Source: CAYYIS01 sp964470965
Lineage (GTDB): Bacteria > JAAXHH01 > JABIQT01
Length of the DNA: 43,031 nt
Assembly (NCBI GenBank): GCA_964470965.1
Contig: CAYYIS010000042.1
Coordinates: forward strand, 1 to 43,031
Direction: 5' to 3'
The notes below the pieces were generated by a model that ran no database searches, had not been told where the DNA came from, and saw only the letters and a program-made list of their open reading frames with translations. Position 1 is the first letter of the stretch; the number at the start of each line of letters is the position of its first letter. A program made the translations under genes and the position numbers. Shown piece by piece: positions 32,524-41,819 of the stretch.

Positions 32524-33195
32524 CTATTCCTTATATCCGTTGTAGGTAACCAAGATGCAGCTCGCCACCTGATGCCCCAGGTGGTGTTCAGTTTCACCCA
32601 CCCGAATTCGCAAAGGTCCGTTGAACGGTTCTTTGGACAGAACCTCGACTTTCGTTTTCAACTTTAGATCAAGGCCGTCCAGGTAGCGTAGCAAATCGGG
32701 ATCGCTGTCCGGTACCCGCCGGATAATTGCGCCTGTTCCGGGCATCACATCGATCAGTCTATCGTACCGGCGGTTTTCGATCTCCCCGTCCTTCGTGGGA
32801 ATGGGGGAACCGTGAGGATCGGTCGTCGGGTACCCAAGCATTTCATCGATCTTGTCCTCGAATTCTTCCGAAATTACATGCTCCAGACGTTCCGCCTCCT
32901 CATCGACTTTGTCCCAACTGTACCCCATTGCTTCGGAAAGGTACAGTTCGAGTAACCGGTGATGACGCAGCACTTCGAGGGCTACCTTCTGGCCGGCTTC
33001 GGTGAGGGCTATAACCTGATACGGCACATGGGTGACAAGCCCCATTTCCGCCAGCCTCTTGATCATATTGGTGACCGATGCCGCGGAGACTTTCATCCGT
33101 TCAGCGATCGCATTCGTTGAGACAACATCGCAGGTATCCTGCAATTTGTATATTTCTTTCAGATAGTCTTCTGCAGCGGATGAGAGCATGGACAT
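32524..33195 (-). CDS. DtxR/IdeR-family metal-dependent repressor
   Basis: 223 residues: winged-helix DNA-binding domain (SSAAEDYLKEIYKLQ, VSAASVTNMIKRLAEMGLV), dimerisation/metal domain with HHRLLELYLSEAMGYSWDKVDEEAERLEHVISEEFEDKIDEMLGYP-type residues in which the His/Glu ligands and the DPHGSPIP loop are all present, and a C-terminal SH3/FeoA-like domain. ATG 33195 follows AAGGATAGG; an ATG two codons later is equally possible. It heads the iron operon, and a palindromic box overlaps its own promoter, which points to autoregulation with Fe(II) or Mn(II) as corepressor. Confidence 0.9.
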   Translation of the reverse strand: MSMLSSAAEDYLKEIYKLQDTCDVVSTNAIAERMKVSAASVTNMIKRLAEMGLVTHVPYQVIALTEAGQKVALEVLRHHRLLELYLSEAMGYSWDKVDEEAERLEHVISEEFEDKIDEMLGYPTTDPHGSPIPTKDGEIENRRYDRLIDVMPGTGAIIRRVPDSDPDLLRYLDGLDLKLKTKVEVLSKEPFNGPLRIRVGETEHHLGHQVASCILVTYNGYKE

Positions 33196-33256
33196 CCTAT
33201 CCTTGGTATTGGCACTATAAAATTGGATGATAGCAACAATACTGACGCTCAAAAAC

Positions 33257-33276
33257 TTTTTAGATTAGTCTAAAAA
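33257..33276 (-). promoter_or_regulatory. DtxR-type operator overlapping the dtxR promoter
   Basis: TTTTTAG-N6-CTAAAAA is a perfect 7-bp inverted repeat with centre ATTAGT; it contains TTAGATTAGTCTAA, close to the known DtxR/IdeR box TTAGGTTAGSCTAACCTAA. It overlaps the -10 element by four bases, where a bound repressor would block transcription. Confidence 0.7.
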
Positions 33277-33301
33277 TATGTTTTGATTCATAAGATGTCA
33301 A
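33273..33301 (-). promoter_or_regulatory. Sigma-70-type promoter of the iron operon
   Basis: On the minus strand a perfect -35 TTGACA (33301-33296) and a -10 TATTTT (33278-33273) stand 17 bp apart, about 80 bp before the dtxR-family start codon. The DtxR-type box begins inside the -10. Confidence 0.65.
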
Positions 33302-33477
33302 GAGGTATTACAATAAATACGGATGTACTCCGGTGTTAAAAAAAAAGCACATACCGTCATCGGAAGGTTTTTTGAAAATGAGGGTTTTATTACTTCTTGC
33401 TATATGTACCCAAATTGATTTATTTTCGTTACTTGCCGTCCATGTTTTTCCAAATCAGAAAAGTATGAGTATAAACG

Positions 33478-35178
33478 ATGACCAACAAACAGATTGCCAA
33501 GGTTATACAGAAAATCGGTACGTTGCTTGAACTCAAAGGCGAAAACCCTTTCAAGACGAGGGCATACACGAATGCTGCCCGTAGAATAGATACCTGGAAG
33601 GAACCGGTTTCAACTCTGGTCGCCGAGGATCGTCTGGATGATATCCCGGGACTCGGTAAGAGTATGATCGATAAGGTCACCAGGCTGGTTGAAGAAGGTA
33701 ACCTAGCCTATTTTGATGAACTTGCAGCATCGGTGCCCGAAGGACTGAAGGAGATGCTGTCCATCTCCGGACTGGGCGTCAAGAAAATCCGGGCGATCGA
33801 TCAAATACTGGGAATCAGCACGGTCGGTGAGCTGGAATACGCCTGTCGGGAAAACCGGCTGGTGACGCTGGATGGGTTCGGTCAGAAAACACAGGAACGG
33901 GTCCTGGCAGGTATTGAACTGCTGAAACGATCCAGGGGCCATCACCTGATAAACCGGGCGTTAGAGGGTGCCGAGGAGCTGCTGTGCATCCTGCAGGAGC
34001 ACCCTGACGTCATTCGGGTCTCGATCGCAGGAGATATTCGTCGGCGTATGGAAGTAGTCCGGGACATCCATATTGTCGTCAGCGGCGTCTATCCGGATCT
34101 GATTCGCGGAATGTTGGAAGGACATGGAGAGGTCGAGATAGTCAACGGAGAAACCATCGTGGTCACGCTCGAATCCGGTATACCAGCGCACATTCACTGT
34201 ATACGGGAAGAGGCGTATCCGTTTGCGTTGTACCACTGGACCGGCAGCGATGGACACCGTGAGCAGATCGCCCGGCATGCGGACACGTTGGGACTGACAC
34301 TCACGGACCGCTTGATCTCCAGAAGCGGTACGTTACTGGATTGTCCGGATGAAGAGGATTTCTACAATCTTTTAGGCCTTCCATCGATTCCGCCTGAATT
34401 GCGGGAGGGGGCGGATGAAGTCGAACGGGCGCGGCAGAACACATTGCCCGATCTGGTGTCCCGGTCTCAGCTTCGGGGCGTAATCCACGTGCACACGCAG
34501 TATAGCGACGGCGCCGACACGGTTGCGGATATGGCGGAGGCGGCACGATCCCGAGGGTTTTCCTATGTGGCCATCTGCGACCACAGCAGATTTGCCGCCT
34601 ACGCCCATGGTTTGGATGTCGACCGGGTGAAGCAGCAGCATGAAGAGATCGACGCATTGAACAACGGGTACGACAATTTCAGAATCCTCAAAGGGATCGA
34701 GTCGGACATCCTTCCTGACGGCAGTCTGGACTATCCCGATGACATACTGAGCAGTTTTGACCTGATTGTCGCTTCGGTACATTCCGTATTCAATATGTCG
34801 GAAGAAAACATGACCGAGCGTATCTTGAAGGCTATCCGAAATCCCCACACGGTTGTACTCGGCCATCCCACCGGCCGCCTGCTTCTGGCCCGTGACGGTT
34901 ATGCCCTGGATATAGAGCGTATTATCGACGAGGCCATCGCGTACAACGTTTCCATCGAGGTAAATGCCAACCCACACCGGCTGGACCTGGACTGGCGACA
35001 CATCCGTTATGCCAGAGAAAACGGTGCCATGATCAGCATCGGCCCGGACGCCCACCAGGTATCCGAACTGGACTACGTGGACTACGGTATCGGGATCGCC
35101 CGAAAAGGTGGACTCTCCGGTGCTGATGTCCTCAATACGCTGTCCGCTGAGGATCTCATCGGTTGGAAAAACGCCTGA
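33478..35178 (+). CDS. polX: PolX-family protein with degenerate polymerase site and intact PHP domain
   Basis: 566 residues. 1-150: 8-kDa-like and HhH domains (IPGLGKSM, SISGLGVKKIRAI). About 150-310: polymerase-beta-like nucleotidyltransferase. About 335-566: PHP domain with HVHTQYSDG, CDHS, GIESDI, ASVHS, GHPTGR, NANPHRLD and PDAH, all metal-binding positions present. In the nucleotidyltransferase, the motif normally GxIRR..xxxDID reads AGDIRRRMEVVRDIHIVV, so the second catalytic Asp is His, and the third Asp position (normally V-D-x-R) reads AHIHCI, again His. Polymerisation should therefore be lost, while the PHP 3'-5' exonuclease/phosphoesterase should work. No strong ribosome site before the ATG. 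Two bases separate it from the oxidoreductase start. Confidence 0.88.
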   Translation: MTNKQIAKVIQKIGTLLELKGENPFKTRAYTNAARRIDTWKEPVSTLVAEDRLDDIPGLGKSMIDKVTRLVEEGNLAYFDELAASVPEGLKEMLSISGLGVKKIRAIDQILGISTVGELEYACRENRLVTLDGFGQKTQERVLAGIELLKRSRGHHLINRALEGAEELLCILQEHPDVIRVSIAGDIRRRMEVVRDIHIVVSGVYPDLIRGMLEGHGEVEIVNGETIVVTLESGIPAHIHCIREEAYPFALYHWTGSDGHREQIARHADTLGLTLTDRLISRSGTLLDCPDEEDFYNLLGLPSIPPELREGADEVERARQNTLPDLVSRSQLRGVIHVHTQYSDGADTVADMAEAARSRGFSYVAICDHSRFAAYAHGLDVDRVKQQHEEIDALNNGYDNFRILKGIESDILPDGSLDYPDDILSSFDLIVASVHSVFNMSEENMTERILKAIRNPHTVVLGHPTGRLLLARDGYALDIERIIDEAIAYNVSIEVNANPHRLDLDWRHIRYARENGAMISIGPDAHQVSELDYVDYGIGIARKGGLSGADVLNTLSAEDLIGWKNA

Positions 35179-35180
35179 CC

Positions 35181-36242
35181 ATGGAAAAAATCAACGTTGG
35201 TTTCATCGGTGCGGGACAAATATCCGAGTTGCATGGCCGAGGGTATGAGCATAACCCCACTGGCAGGCTGGTAACGCTGGCGGATGCCAACGGGCGGGTG
35301 GCTGAGCGCCGCGCTGCGGAGTGCGGCCTTGACTACTGGTACACGGACTACCATGAGTTGCTGGCCGATGATGGGATCGATGCCGTGGAGATCCTGTTGC
35401 CGCATCACCTGCATCGGCAGGTTACTCTGGACGCGCTGGCAGCCGGCAAACATGTTTCGTTACAGAAACCGATGGCCATGTCACTCGATGAAGCGGATCA
35501 GATGATAGCGGCGGCAGATCGTTCGGACAGGCTGTTCCGTGTATTCGAGAATTTTCGGGCATATGAACCGTACATGCGCGCCAGGTCGATGATGGACGCC
35601 GGTGAGATCGGAGAACCGCTGTCTATTCGCGTGAAGACCATCAGTGGTCGTGGTGTTGGCGGATGGATACAGCCGGATGCGGCTAAGGCGTGGCGCCATG
35701 AACCGAAGACCGGCGGTGGACCACCCGCCATAATAGACCATGGATACCACCTCATCTCTATCGTGCTGTTCTTCATGGGCCATGTGGAAAAAGTTTACGC
35801 CATGATTGACACCAGGGAGGCCGGGACGGCTGCATATACCGGCGATCCTGCGATGATAACTTGGAAGCACACTGCCGGTGAAAAATACGGTTCCTGGGAG
35901 ATCACCCACGCGCCGGATCTGATGATCCGTACCAATTACTATGCAGGCGATGAATGGCTGGAAGTTACCGGCAGCAGAGGTATCCTCTGGGTGATGCGGT
36001 GCTCGGGCGACCTGCTCGGTGAGGCGCCGGTGGTTCTGCACCGGGACGGTACAACGAAACGTTATTACGATATGGAGACGCACTGGAGCGACAGTTTCAT
36101 CCGGGGCGCCCACGAATTCACCCGGTCAATTCAGAACGGCTCCCAGCCTAACCTGGACGGCCGGGAGGCCAGACACTGTCTGGCATTCAGCCTCGCCGCC
36201 ATGCAGAGTGCACTCGAACACCGTGAGGTGACAGTAGGGTGA
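35181..36242 (+). CDS. Gfo/Idh/MocA-family NAD(P)-dependent oxidoreductase
   Basis: 353 residues. N-terminal Rossmann fold with GFIGAGQISELHGRGY and AGKHVSLQKPMAMSLDEAD, in which the usual catalytic Lys of EKP is K in QKP, then a C-terminal alpha/beta domain with GGGPPAIIDHGYHLISIVLFFMG carrying the conserved Asp/His pair. These enzymes oxidise or reduce sugars, inositols and similar polyols. The ATG at 35181 lies two bases after the PolX stop; an in-frame TTG at 35163 overlaps that gene and is rejected. Confidence 0.9.
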   Translation: MEKINVGFIGAGQISELHGRGYEHNPTGRLVTLADANGRVAERRAAECGLDYWYTDYHELLADDGIDAVEILLPHHLHRQVTLDALAAGKHVSLQKPMAMSLDEADQMIAAADRSDRLFRVFENFRAYEPYMRARSMMDAGEIGEPLSIRVKTISGRGVGGWIQPDAAKAWRHEPKTGGGPPAIIDHGYHLISIVLFFMGHVEKVYAMIDTREAGTAAYTGDPAMITWKHTAGEKYGSWEITHAPDLMIRTNYYAGDEWLEVTGSRGILWVMRCSGDLLGEAPVVLHRDGTTKRYYDMETHWSDSFIRGAHEFTRSIQNGSQPNLDGREARHCLAFSLAAMQSALEHREVTVG

Positions 36243-36326
36243 CAAGGAGGCCCGTTCTGGTGGACATAGGCCTGACCAACAGTACAAGGAGCCTCCAACC
36301 GATTGAAGTCGGAATGGTAGCCTCGA

Positions 36327-36797
36327 TTACAACAAGAGCGCCAGGCGTTCTTCGTTGAGCGGCATAAATCCGTTTCGCTTGTAAAACCGATCTGCACCGG
36401 GATTCTCATGGTGTACGCTGGTGTCGATCCGGGCGATACCGGCGGCTTTCAGCTCCCGGACAAGGGCAGCCAGGTGACTGGAACCGATGCCCTGACCCTG
36501 CCTGGCCGGCGCGACAAATACGTCGTCCATTTTAGCGACAAGGGAACCGGCAGAGGTGGATATCGCGAAAGAGATCACGCAGACGCCCACCCCCTCGTTA
36601 CCGTCCATCCCTATCCAAACAAACCCCAGCTCTGGCCGGCTCAGGAACAGGTCCAAGGCCTTGTTCAAAGCGTCCTCGCCTCCGTCACCATAAGCCATGA
36701 CACTGTCCAGGTAATACCCACCATCCTTCAGAAACATATGCAACAGACGAAATGCTTCCGGTCGGTGTTCTTCGGTCATCCGAGAGAATTTTATCAT
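36327..36797 (-). CDS. GNAT-family N-acetyltransferase
   Basis: 156 residues with the acetyl-CoA-binding motif A, MDDVFVAPARQGQGIGSSHLAAL (R/Q-x-x-G-x-G/A), and the closing YKRNGF motif B common to GNAT enzymes. The acceptor is unknown. It lies between convergent neighbours with 84 bp on its 3' side and no operon partner; no strong ribosome site. Confidence 0.85.
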   Translation of the reverse strand: MIKFSRMTEEHRPEAFRLLHMFLKDGGYYLDSVMAYGDGGEDALNKALDLFLSRPELGFVWIGMDGNEGVGVCVISFAISTSAGSLVAKMDDVFVAPARQGQGIGSSHLAALVRELKAAGIARIDTSVHHENPGADRFYKRNGFMPLNEERLALLL

Positions 36798-36951
36798 CGT
36801 TTATTCTTAGAACACGACTGTCATCCAGGCCAAACAATCCGAGGTATTCATCTGACCGGCAACCCGTTATATGGTTAGTCCAGTACGATCCCGGCACGTA
36901 GTCTGCACCGCAGCCGGGCGTCATGGCAGTTGTTTTAAACCAATAGGAACA

Positions 36952-39159
36952 TTAATCCTTCTGTAACTTGTCCAGCAATTCCGCGTCACCGGTATAATAA
37001 AGATTAGTCGATGCCGGCGGCAGCGTGACTTGGAATTTGTCCACATCCTGCGTTACAATCTCGTTTCTGAATAAATCGAATACCACCTCCACCGTCTCGG
37101 GGAGTGTGAACGTCCGCTGCCCCCCTGCGACGGTGTGTGCGCTGAGCAGTTGTTTACTGGCATACAGCACGTCGCTTTCCTCGCTGTACAGGTGGACTCC
37201 GGCGAATCGAGCAAGGCCGCGCAGGACGGGTGCCGGGATGTTGGGTGCGGCTATATAGACCGACGTCCAGTCCGGGAACGTTTTTACACCCATGCCGGGC
37301 AAGCACCGACCCTGAGAATACACCACCTGGGCGAGCGGCTGTGCATCTGGGTCTTCGAGATGAAAAACAGGTCCCAGAATGCTGTTGGTCCCCCACATCA
37401 GGTCCTGAGGCAACCCTTTGGTGATGGGGTGGGTAAAGTCGGTAATATGCATCAAGGGCCCCCAAGGGTGCCCGCTTCTGCCGAATTGAAAGCCGGTCAG
37501 GTCGGTCATGTGGTCCAGTCCCGGCTCGTTTTCGATATATCCGGGCGCGTAGATCCATACCGCGATACGGCCATCTCTTCGCAGTTCGCGCTCCAGTCTT
37601 TCCCGGCGCACCCTGTCCAGACGAAAGGCATTGAGAAAGATGTAGAGTTTACAGGATGGTGTCCGGCCTTCAATCAGGTCGTCCAGCAGATAGTAGTCTG
37701 AGGGTGCTCCCAGTCTGGGCAGGCCCCAAAGGCGTTGCTGAAAAACTAGAGGCAAATCCAGATCGTTCCGCACGGTCTGGTAGAAGTAGCTCTCATCGTC
37801 CAGGATAACCGCGATCTCGGAAGCCGGTTCACGGTCGAGTTCCAGGCCAAACGTACCCAGTTGCTGGAATTGCGCAAGCATCGGGCCAAACGCCGGTTCG
37901 GTGTTGGCATCGATATGCGGATTGGCTGATGATCCACCGAGCCACCAGATACCCTGCCCCCGCACAAGGATCTCCGCAAAATTACGGCGCAATACGGTGA
38001 TGCTTTCTTCCAAGGTGGCCAAGCGGCCATAGCCGGCGTCCGGATCGTTGAGATGGGTGCGGGTGTCGTCTTCGAAAAGGTACAATTTGCCGTGGATCCG
38101 CATGGCTTCGGACGGCGGCATGGCGCATCCGTGACCGCCGATCCCCCGGAAACCGTAGCTGAACGGACTGACCAGAAAGTCGGTGTAGGGCGAGCGCAGT
38201 ACTTTGCCCAGACCCAGGTGGCCGCTACGCTGTGTGGTACCGAATTCACTTTCCTGCCCCTCACCGAAGAAGCTCATATTCCAGCCCAATTCCATAATGT
38301 ATCCGAAAAACGCGCCGGCCAGCGCCTGTCCGTTCGTAGCTTCCTTGATGGTCCTGTGGAAATCGATCAGCAGGTCGGCGCACAGGTCAGCCAGCGAACG
38401 GTAGTAGTCGATGACCGGCTGCTCAAGGGCCGGATTCCGGAAGATTCGCTCCGTGGATGTGAGCTGCTCTGCCTGGGAGGGTACCTCCGCGTGATCGAAT
38501 CGGACATTGGGATCGCCCCAGGCATGCTGAAACGCATCTTGGTCGTCCTGGTAGAAATCGCGGAGCCACTGGCGGAACCATCCCTGCATGGGCGGACTGT
38601 AATCGGCGCATCGCGATGCCATGGAAGCATCGCCCTTGACCCATTCGCCCGTACCTCCGGCTCCGGTCTGATAAGCGATTATACGATCGCTCAGACCAAT
38701 CGATTCGAAATGGGCGATATACTGCTTGAGAAAAGATTTGGCCTGTTCGCGCCAGACCGTCGAGGCGAACGACGGAAAGAACCGTTTGCCGTCGGATGTC
38801 AGTTCGCATTCTTCCGGGTAGCGGTCGACCCACCAGGTTCCTCGATGGTCCAGGTGGACCCGGAGATGAAACAGAGCCTCCGGGTCGGCTTCCAAAACCT
38901 GATTGAAACGGGCTGCGGTCTCTTCAAAATAAAAATCCCCCTCATAATCTTCACCCGGCCCGCGCCACTCACTTGTAGATTGTGTGCCCACATCGAACGT
39001 GAATAAATGGATACCCGACTCTGCGTATTTCTTGACGACCGGCGCGAGCGAATAGTGATCGAATTCAGGTGCACTGCCCCACATGACTCCGGCGAATGCA
39101 GGTTCACCGTGGATAAAGAGTGTGGGGGTGCCGTTGTGGGGTTTTACATGGGCGGACAT
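36952..39159 (-). CDS. Glycoside hydrolase, GH42-like (TIM barrel)
   Basis: 735 residues, no signal peptide. The N-terminal ~420 residues read as a (beta/alpha)8 hydrolase: KYAESGIHLFTFDVG, VHLDHRGTWWVDRYPEE, IIAYQTGAGGTGEWVKG with a likely acid/base Glu, and KLYLFEDDTRTHL with a likely nucleophile Glu. A beta-galactosidase-trimerisation-like domain (EIAVILDDESYFYQ, YYLLDDLIEG) and a small C-terminal beta domain follow. GAGG stands 7 nt before ATG 39159. It is encoded 22 bp after the aldehyde ferredoxin oxidoreductase and must share its transcript. Family assignment is from layout, not a search. Confidence 0.65.
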   Translation of the reverse strand: MSAHVKPHNGTPTLFIHGEPAFAGVMWGSAPEFDHYSLAPVVKKYAESGIHLFTFDVGTQSTSEWRGPGEDYEGDFYFEETAARFNQVLEADPEALFHLRVHLDHRGTWWVDRYPEECELTSDGKRFFPSFASTVWREQAKSFLKQYIAHFESIGLSDRIIAYQTGAGGTGEWVKGDASMASRCADYSPPMQGWFRQWLRDFYQDDQDAFQHAWGDPNVRFDHAEVPSQAEQLTSTERIFRNPALEQPVIDYYRSLADLCADLLIDFHRTIKEATNGQALAGAFFGYIMELGWNMSFFGEGQESEFGTTQRSGHLGLGKVLRSPYTDFLVSPFSYGFRGIGGHGCAMPPSEAMRIHGKLYLFEDDTRTHLNDPDAGYGRLATLEESITVLRRNFAEILVRGQGIWWLGGSSANPHIDANTEPAFGPMLAQFQQLGTFGLELDREPASEIAVILDDESYFYQTVRNDLDLPLVFQQRLWGLPRLGAPSDYYLLDDLIEGRTPSCKLYIFLNAFRLDRVRRERLERELRRDGRIAVWIYAPGYIENEPGLDHMTDLTGFQFGRSGHPWGPLMHITDFTHPITKGLPQDLMWGTNSILGPVFHLEDPDAQPLAQVVYSQGRCLPGMGVKTFPDWTSVYIAAPNIPAPVLRGLARFAGVHLYSEESDVLYASKQLLSAHTVAGGQRTFTLPETVEVVFDLFRNEIVTQDVDKFQVTLPPASTNLYYTGDAELLDKLQKD

Positions 39160-39181
39160 CACATATCCTCAGCGAAGTCGT

Positions 39182-41056
39182 TCAGGCTAACCACTCAAGA
39201 TCCAGCTCCATCAGTTTGGCTTTTGTGGGGTAGCCGCTCCGACGGTCCCAGCCGGCCATGTCGTAGTACAGGTTACGCATGTCGTCAAATTCGTGACGGT
39301 TGATGGCCACGCCTTTGAGGGCTCCGGCTTCGAGTGGTTCGAACATACGATCCGGTAGCGTGTCGTCATCAGGCGTGAATCCCTCGCGTATGTTGAAGGC
39401 GCGTTTTAGCATGTTGGTGCGTTCCGATACCTTAAGCATTTCCCAGACACTCATGTTCCACCCCGTGACCGCACTTACATATTCACCCAGCTTGTCGATC
39501 ATCAGGTCGTTAATGGGCTCCCCCACGAAGTCGCACATGCCCACGGTGTCATAGAGCGTCCAGACCAGTTGTGTGTAGTAGTAGGCTTTGACTTTCTTCG
39601 GCCCCATGTCCAGACGGTCCACTGGTTCGATCAGACCAAGGGAGGAAAGAGCGCTTAATCCTTGAGGGTCGAAAGATTCGAAGAACGGATCGTGTGGTGC
39701 TTCCATGTGGTCCGCCCCAGTGGCCGAAGTAGCATAGGCCAGCGCCAGGCTGCGCTTGCCGCGCGGTTCGTGCATGGGCAGCTCCTGCCCCTTGACATGC
39801 ATGGCGTAATGGTCCGCCCCTTCACCGTATTCCTCCGCTGCACGTTTGACGCCCTCGGCCAGCACATCTCCGATTCCTTCACGTCGGGCGATCATATCGA
39901 TAAGTTGCAACGCAACCGCTTCATCGCCCCAGTTCAGCTCCAGGCCACCGGTGTCTTCTTTCGTGATAATACCCTTTTCATAGCACTCCATGGCGAAGGC
40001 GATGGCCGCACCGGTGGAGATCGAATCTAGTACGTACTGAGCCAGCCTCTTGTTGGCTTCGGCGATGTGCTTCAGGTTACCTATGCCAAGCAGGGAGCCA
40101 TTGGCGGCTATGGTCTCGTATTCCGGTCCGCCGTATTCCGCTGTGATATCGGTCCCTTCCACCGCCACCTCCCGTTTACAGGCGACCACGCAGGCGTGAC
40201 ACGTACCGCGGTTGACCAGGATGGTGTCCCGCATCTTCTCACCGCTGATTTCCAGGGCGTCCGGGAAGCTGCCATCCCGGAAGTTGTAGGTGGGCAGGAT
40301 GCCGTCTGCGTCCAGGTGTCGGACGCCCTGGGCGGTACCCATGTCGTGCCGGGGATCCGCGTCCTTGTCATACGTCTCCTTGAACCATTGGAAGACGTCT
40401 TTTGCCCCTTCCTTCGAGGCGGGTTCCATACGTTTGCGACCGCGGCACACGATGGCCTTTAGCTTCTTGGATCCCATCACCGCGCCCAGGCCCGCGCGCC
40501 CATGAAAGTGGCGCTGTTGATTGACTAGAGCGGCGTACCTCACCAGGTTTTCACCCGCAATGCCTGTCTGCAACACCCGGATTTTCTTATCTCCGATCTC
40601 CTCTTCCAGACCGTGCTGCACTGCGTCGGAAAGCTGTCCCCAGTACTTCGAGGCGTCCTTGATTTCGCAACCGCCGTCATTGACGTCCAGATACACCGGA
40701 GTGTCCGACTGTCCCTCCACGATGATACCGTCAAATCCGGCGGCCTTGAGAGCCGGTCCCCAGTATCCTCCGGCCTCGGCCTCGCCGTATCCGCCGGTCA
40801 GCGGTGACTTGGCAATTGCCGAGTAACGGTTGGCGCCGGATAGCGGCGCACCGTTGATGACGCTGGTCATGAAGATCAGCTTGTTCTCCGGCCCCAGCGG
40901 GTCCACGCTGGCGGGTACTTCCTGAAACAGGTAATAGGCTCCCAGGCCGCCGCCGCCGAGATATCGGCGATAGAGCGTTTCATCGGGAGATTCTACATTT
41001 ATGGTCCGTGTTGTCAGGTTGGCGCGGAGGATCCGGCCGTTGTAACCGTTGGGCAT
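39182..41056 (-). CDS. Aldehyde ferredoxin oxidoreductase (tungstopterin enzyme)
   Basis: 624 residues of the AOR family: N-terminal YNGRILRANLTTRTI, ANRYSAIAKSPLTGGYGEAEAGGYWGPALK for pterin binding, HFHGRAGLGAVMGSKKLKAI, CHACVVAC giving the CxxCxxxC of the 4Fe-4S cluster with a later Cys in TVGMCDF, and ATSATGADHMEAPHD. It oxidises aldehydes to acids with ferredoxin as acceptor. AAAGGAG precedes ATG 41056. No dedicated ferredoxin or pterin gene is adjacent apart from the MoaD-like gene at 15 kb. Confidence 0.92.
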   Translation of the reverse strand: MPNGYNGRILRANLTTRTINVESPDETLYRRYLGGGGLGAYYLFQEVPASVDPLGPENKLIFMTSVINGAPLSGANRYSAIAKSPLTGGYGEAEAGGYWGPALKAAGFDGIIVEGQSDTPVYLDVNDGGCEIKDASKYWGQLSDAVQHGLEEEIGDKKIRVLQTGIAGENLVRYAALVNQQRHFHGRAGLGAVMGSKKLKAIVCRGRKRMEPASKEGAKDVFQWFKETYDKDADPRHDMGTAQGVRHLDADGILPTYNFRDGSFPDALEISGEKMRDTILVNRGTCHACVVACKREVAVEGTDITAEYGGPEYETIAANGSLLGIGNLKHIAEANKRLAQYVLDSISTGAAIAFAMECYEKGIITKEDTGGLELNWGDEAVALQLIDMIARREGIGDVLAEGVKRAAEEYGEGADHYAMHVKGQELPMHEPRGKRSLALAYATSATGADHMEAPHDPFFESFDPQGLSALSSLGLIEPVDRLDMGPKKVKAYYYTQLVWTLYDTVGMCDFVGEPINDLMIDKLGEYVSAVTGWNMSVWEMLKVSERTNMLKRAFNIREGFTPDDDTLPDRMFEPLEAGALKGVAINRHEFDDMRNLYYDMAGWDRRSGYPTKAKLMELDLEWLA

Positions 41057-41080
41057 CCAGGTACTCCTTTCAATCAACAT

Positions 41081-41819
41081 TGATTTGGTGGTTTTTCTTT
41101 AGTTACTATGTATTTCTTCAGAAGAAACGCGCCACAAGTCTCCGGTTCATAATTCGGGGATGATTGATCCGAGAGAATAATCTGATTCAGGTACCCATCC
41201 CCTCTTTCCCTTCGCGGTTATATTTTGGTTGCACGGATCCCTTGTCCTCTTAATGTTGGCTTTCCATGCTTTTTGGGTGTGAGCAGGATGAAACGTCTAA
41301 AGAAGCGGGACAGACGGACGGTGACGTTATTTCAATTTGCTGGTCAACCCCAGGTTCCTGCGAACAAAGACTGCCCGGGAGTTCTCATGGTCTCCAGCGG
41401 ACATTTAAGGAGAAACACGCCAATCGTTTGTTTGAGAAATAAAGGTCAATTGCCATTTCAAACCACGCGGATACGGGCTAATTTCGGTAATCCGACAAGT
41501 CAGGCTTACAGTTCAGCGGAGTGGGAGATTTACCGTTTCCAAATATCTCCAGGCTATTGTTGCGTTCGGTAATGAGGTTTTGGCTGTTCGGCAGGACCGC
41601 AAGCTCCCATAGGAAAGAAAAGTCGGAAAACACCGTCTCAACCTTCAACATTGGGGGAAGGTTCGCTGGATCGTGGGATTGTCCTGCAAACGCCGGTAGG
41701 ACCGGGAGGCGGTCCGGCCGAGGAGTCGACAGATTTTCTTCCTGCTAGAATGACACCGGACACCGTCATGTTGATTGCACCACTGATTACTTTCATCCTA
41801 CATCCCTTAATGATTCGGA
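41081..41819. other. Long non-coding interval
   Basis: About 740 bp upstream of the aldehyde ferredoxin oxidoreductase operon and downstream of the cytochrome operon. Plus-strand frames of 75-115 codons exist (41225-41572, 41521-41748), but their composition is not protein-like and they lack ribosome sites, so I do not call them. It must carry the AOR promoter. No repeat or RNA seen. Confidence 0.4.

Noticed and set aside
34372..35055. 227-codon minus-strand open frame
   Set aside because: Antisense to the PHP domain of the PolX homologue, whose motifs are clear.
35481..36113. 210-codon minus-strand open frame
   Set aside because: Antisense to the Gfo/Idh/MocA oxidoreductase.
36246..36296. 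GGAGGC/GCCTCC inverted arms after the oxidoreductase
   Set aside because: Only 6 bp with a 39-nt loop and no T-run; compatible with chance.
38053..39006. 317-codon plus-strand open frame
   Set aside because: Antisense to the GH42-like gene; no ribosome site or recognisable motif.
41225..41572. 115-codon plus-strand open frame in the AOR upstream region
   Set aside because: Composition is not protein-like, there is no ribosome site and no family resemblance.
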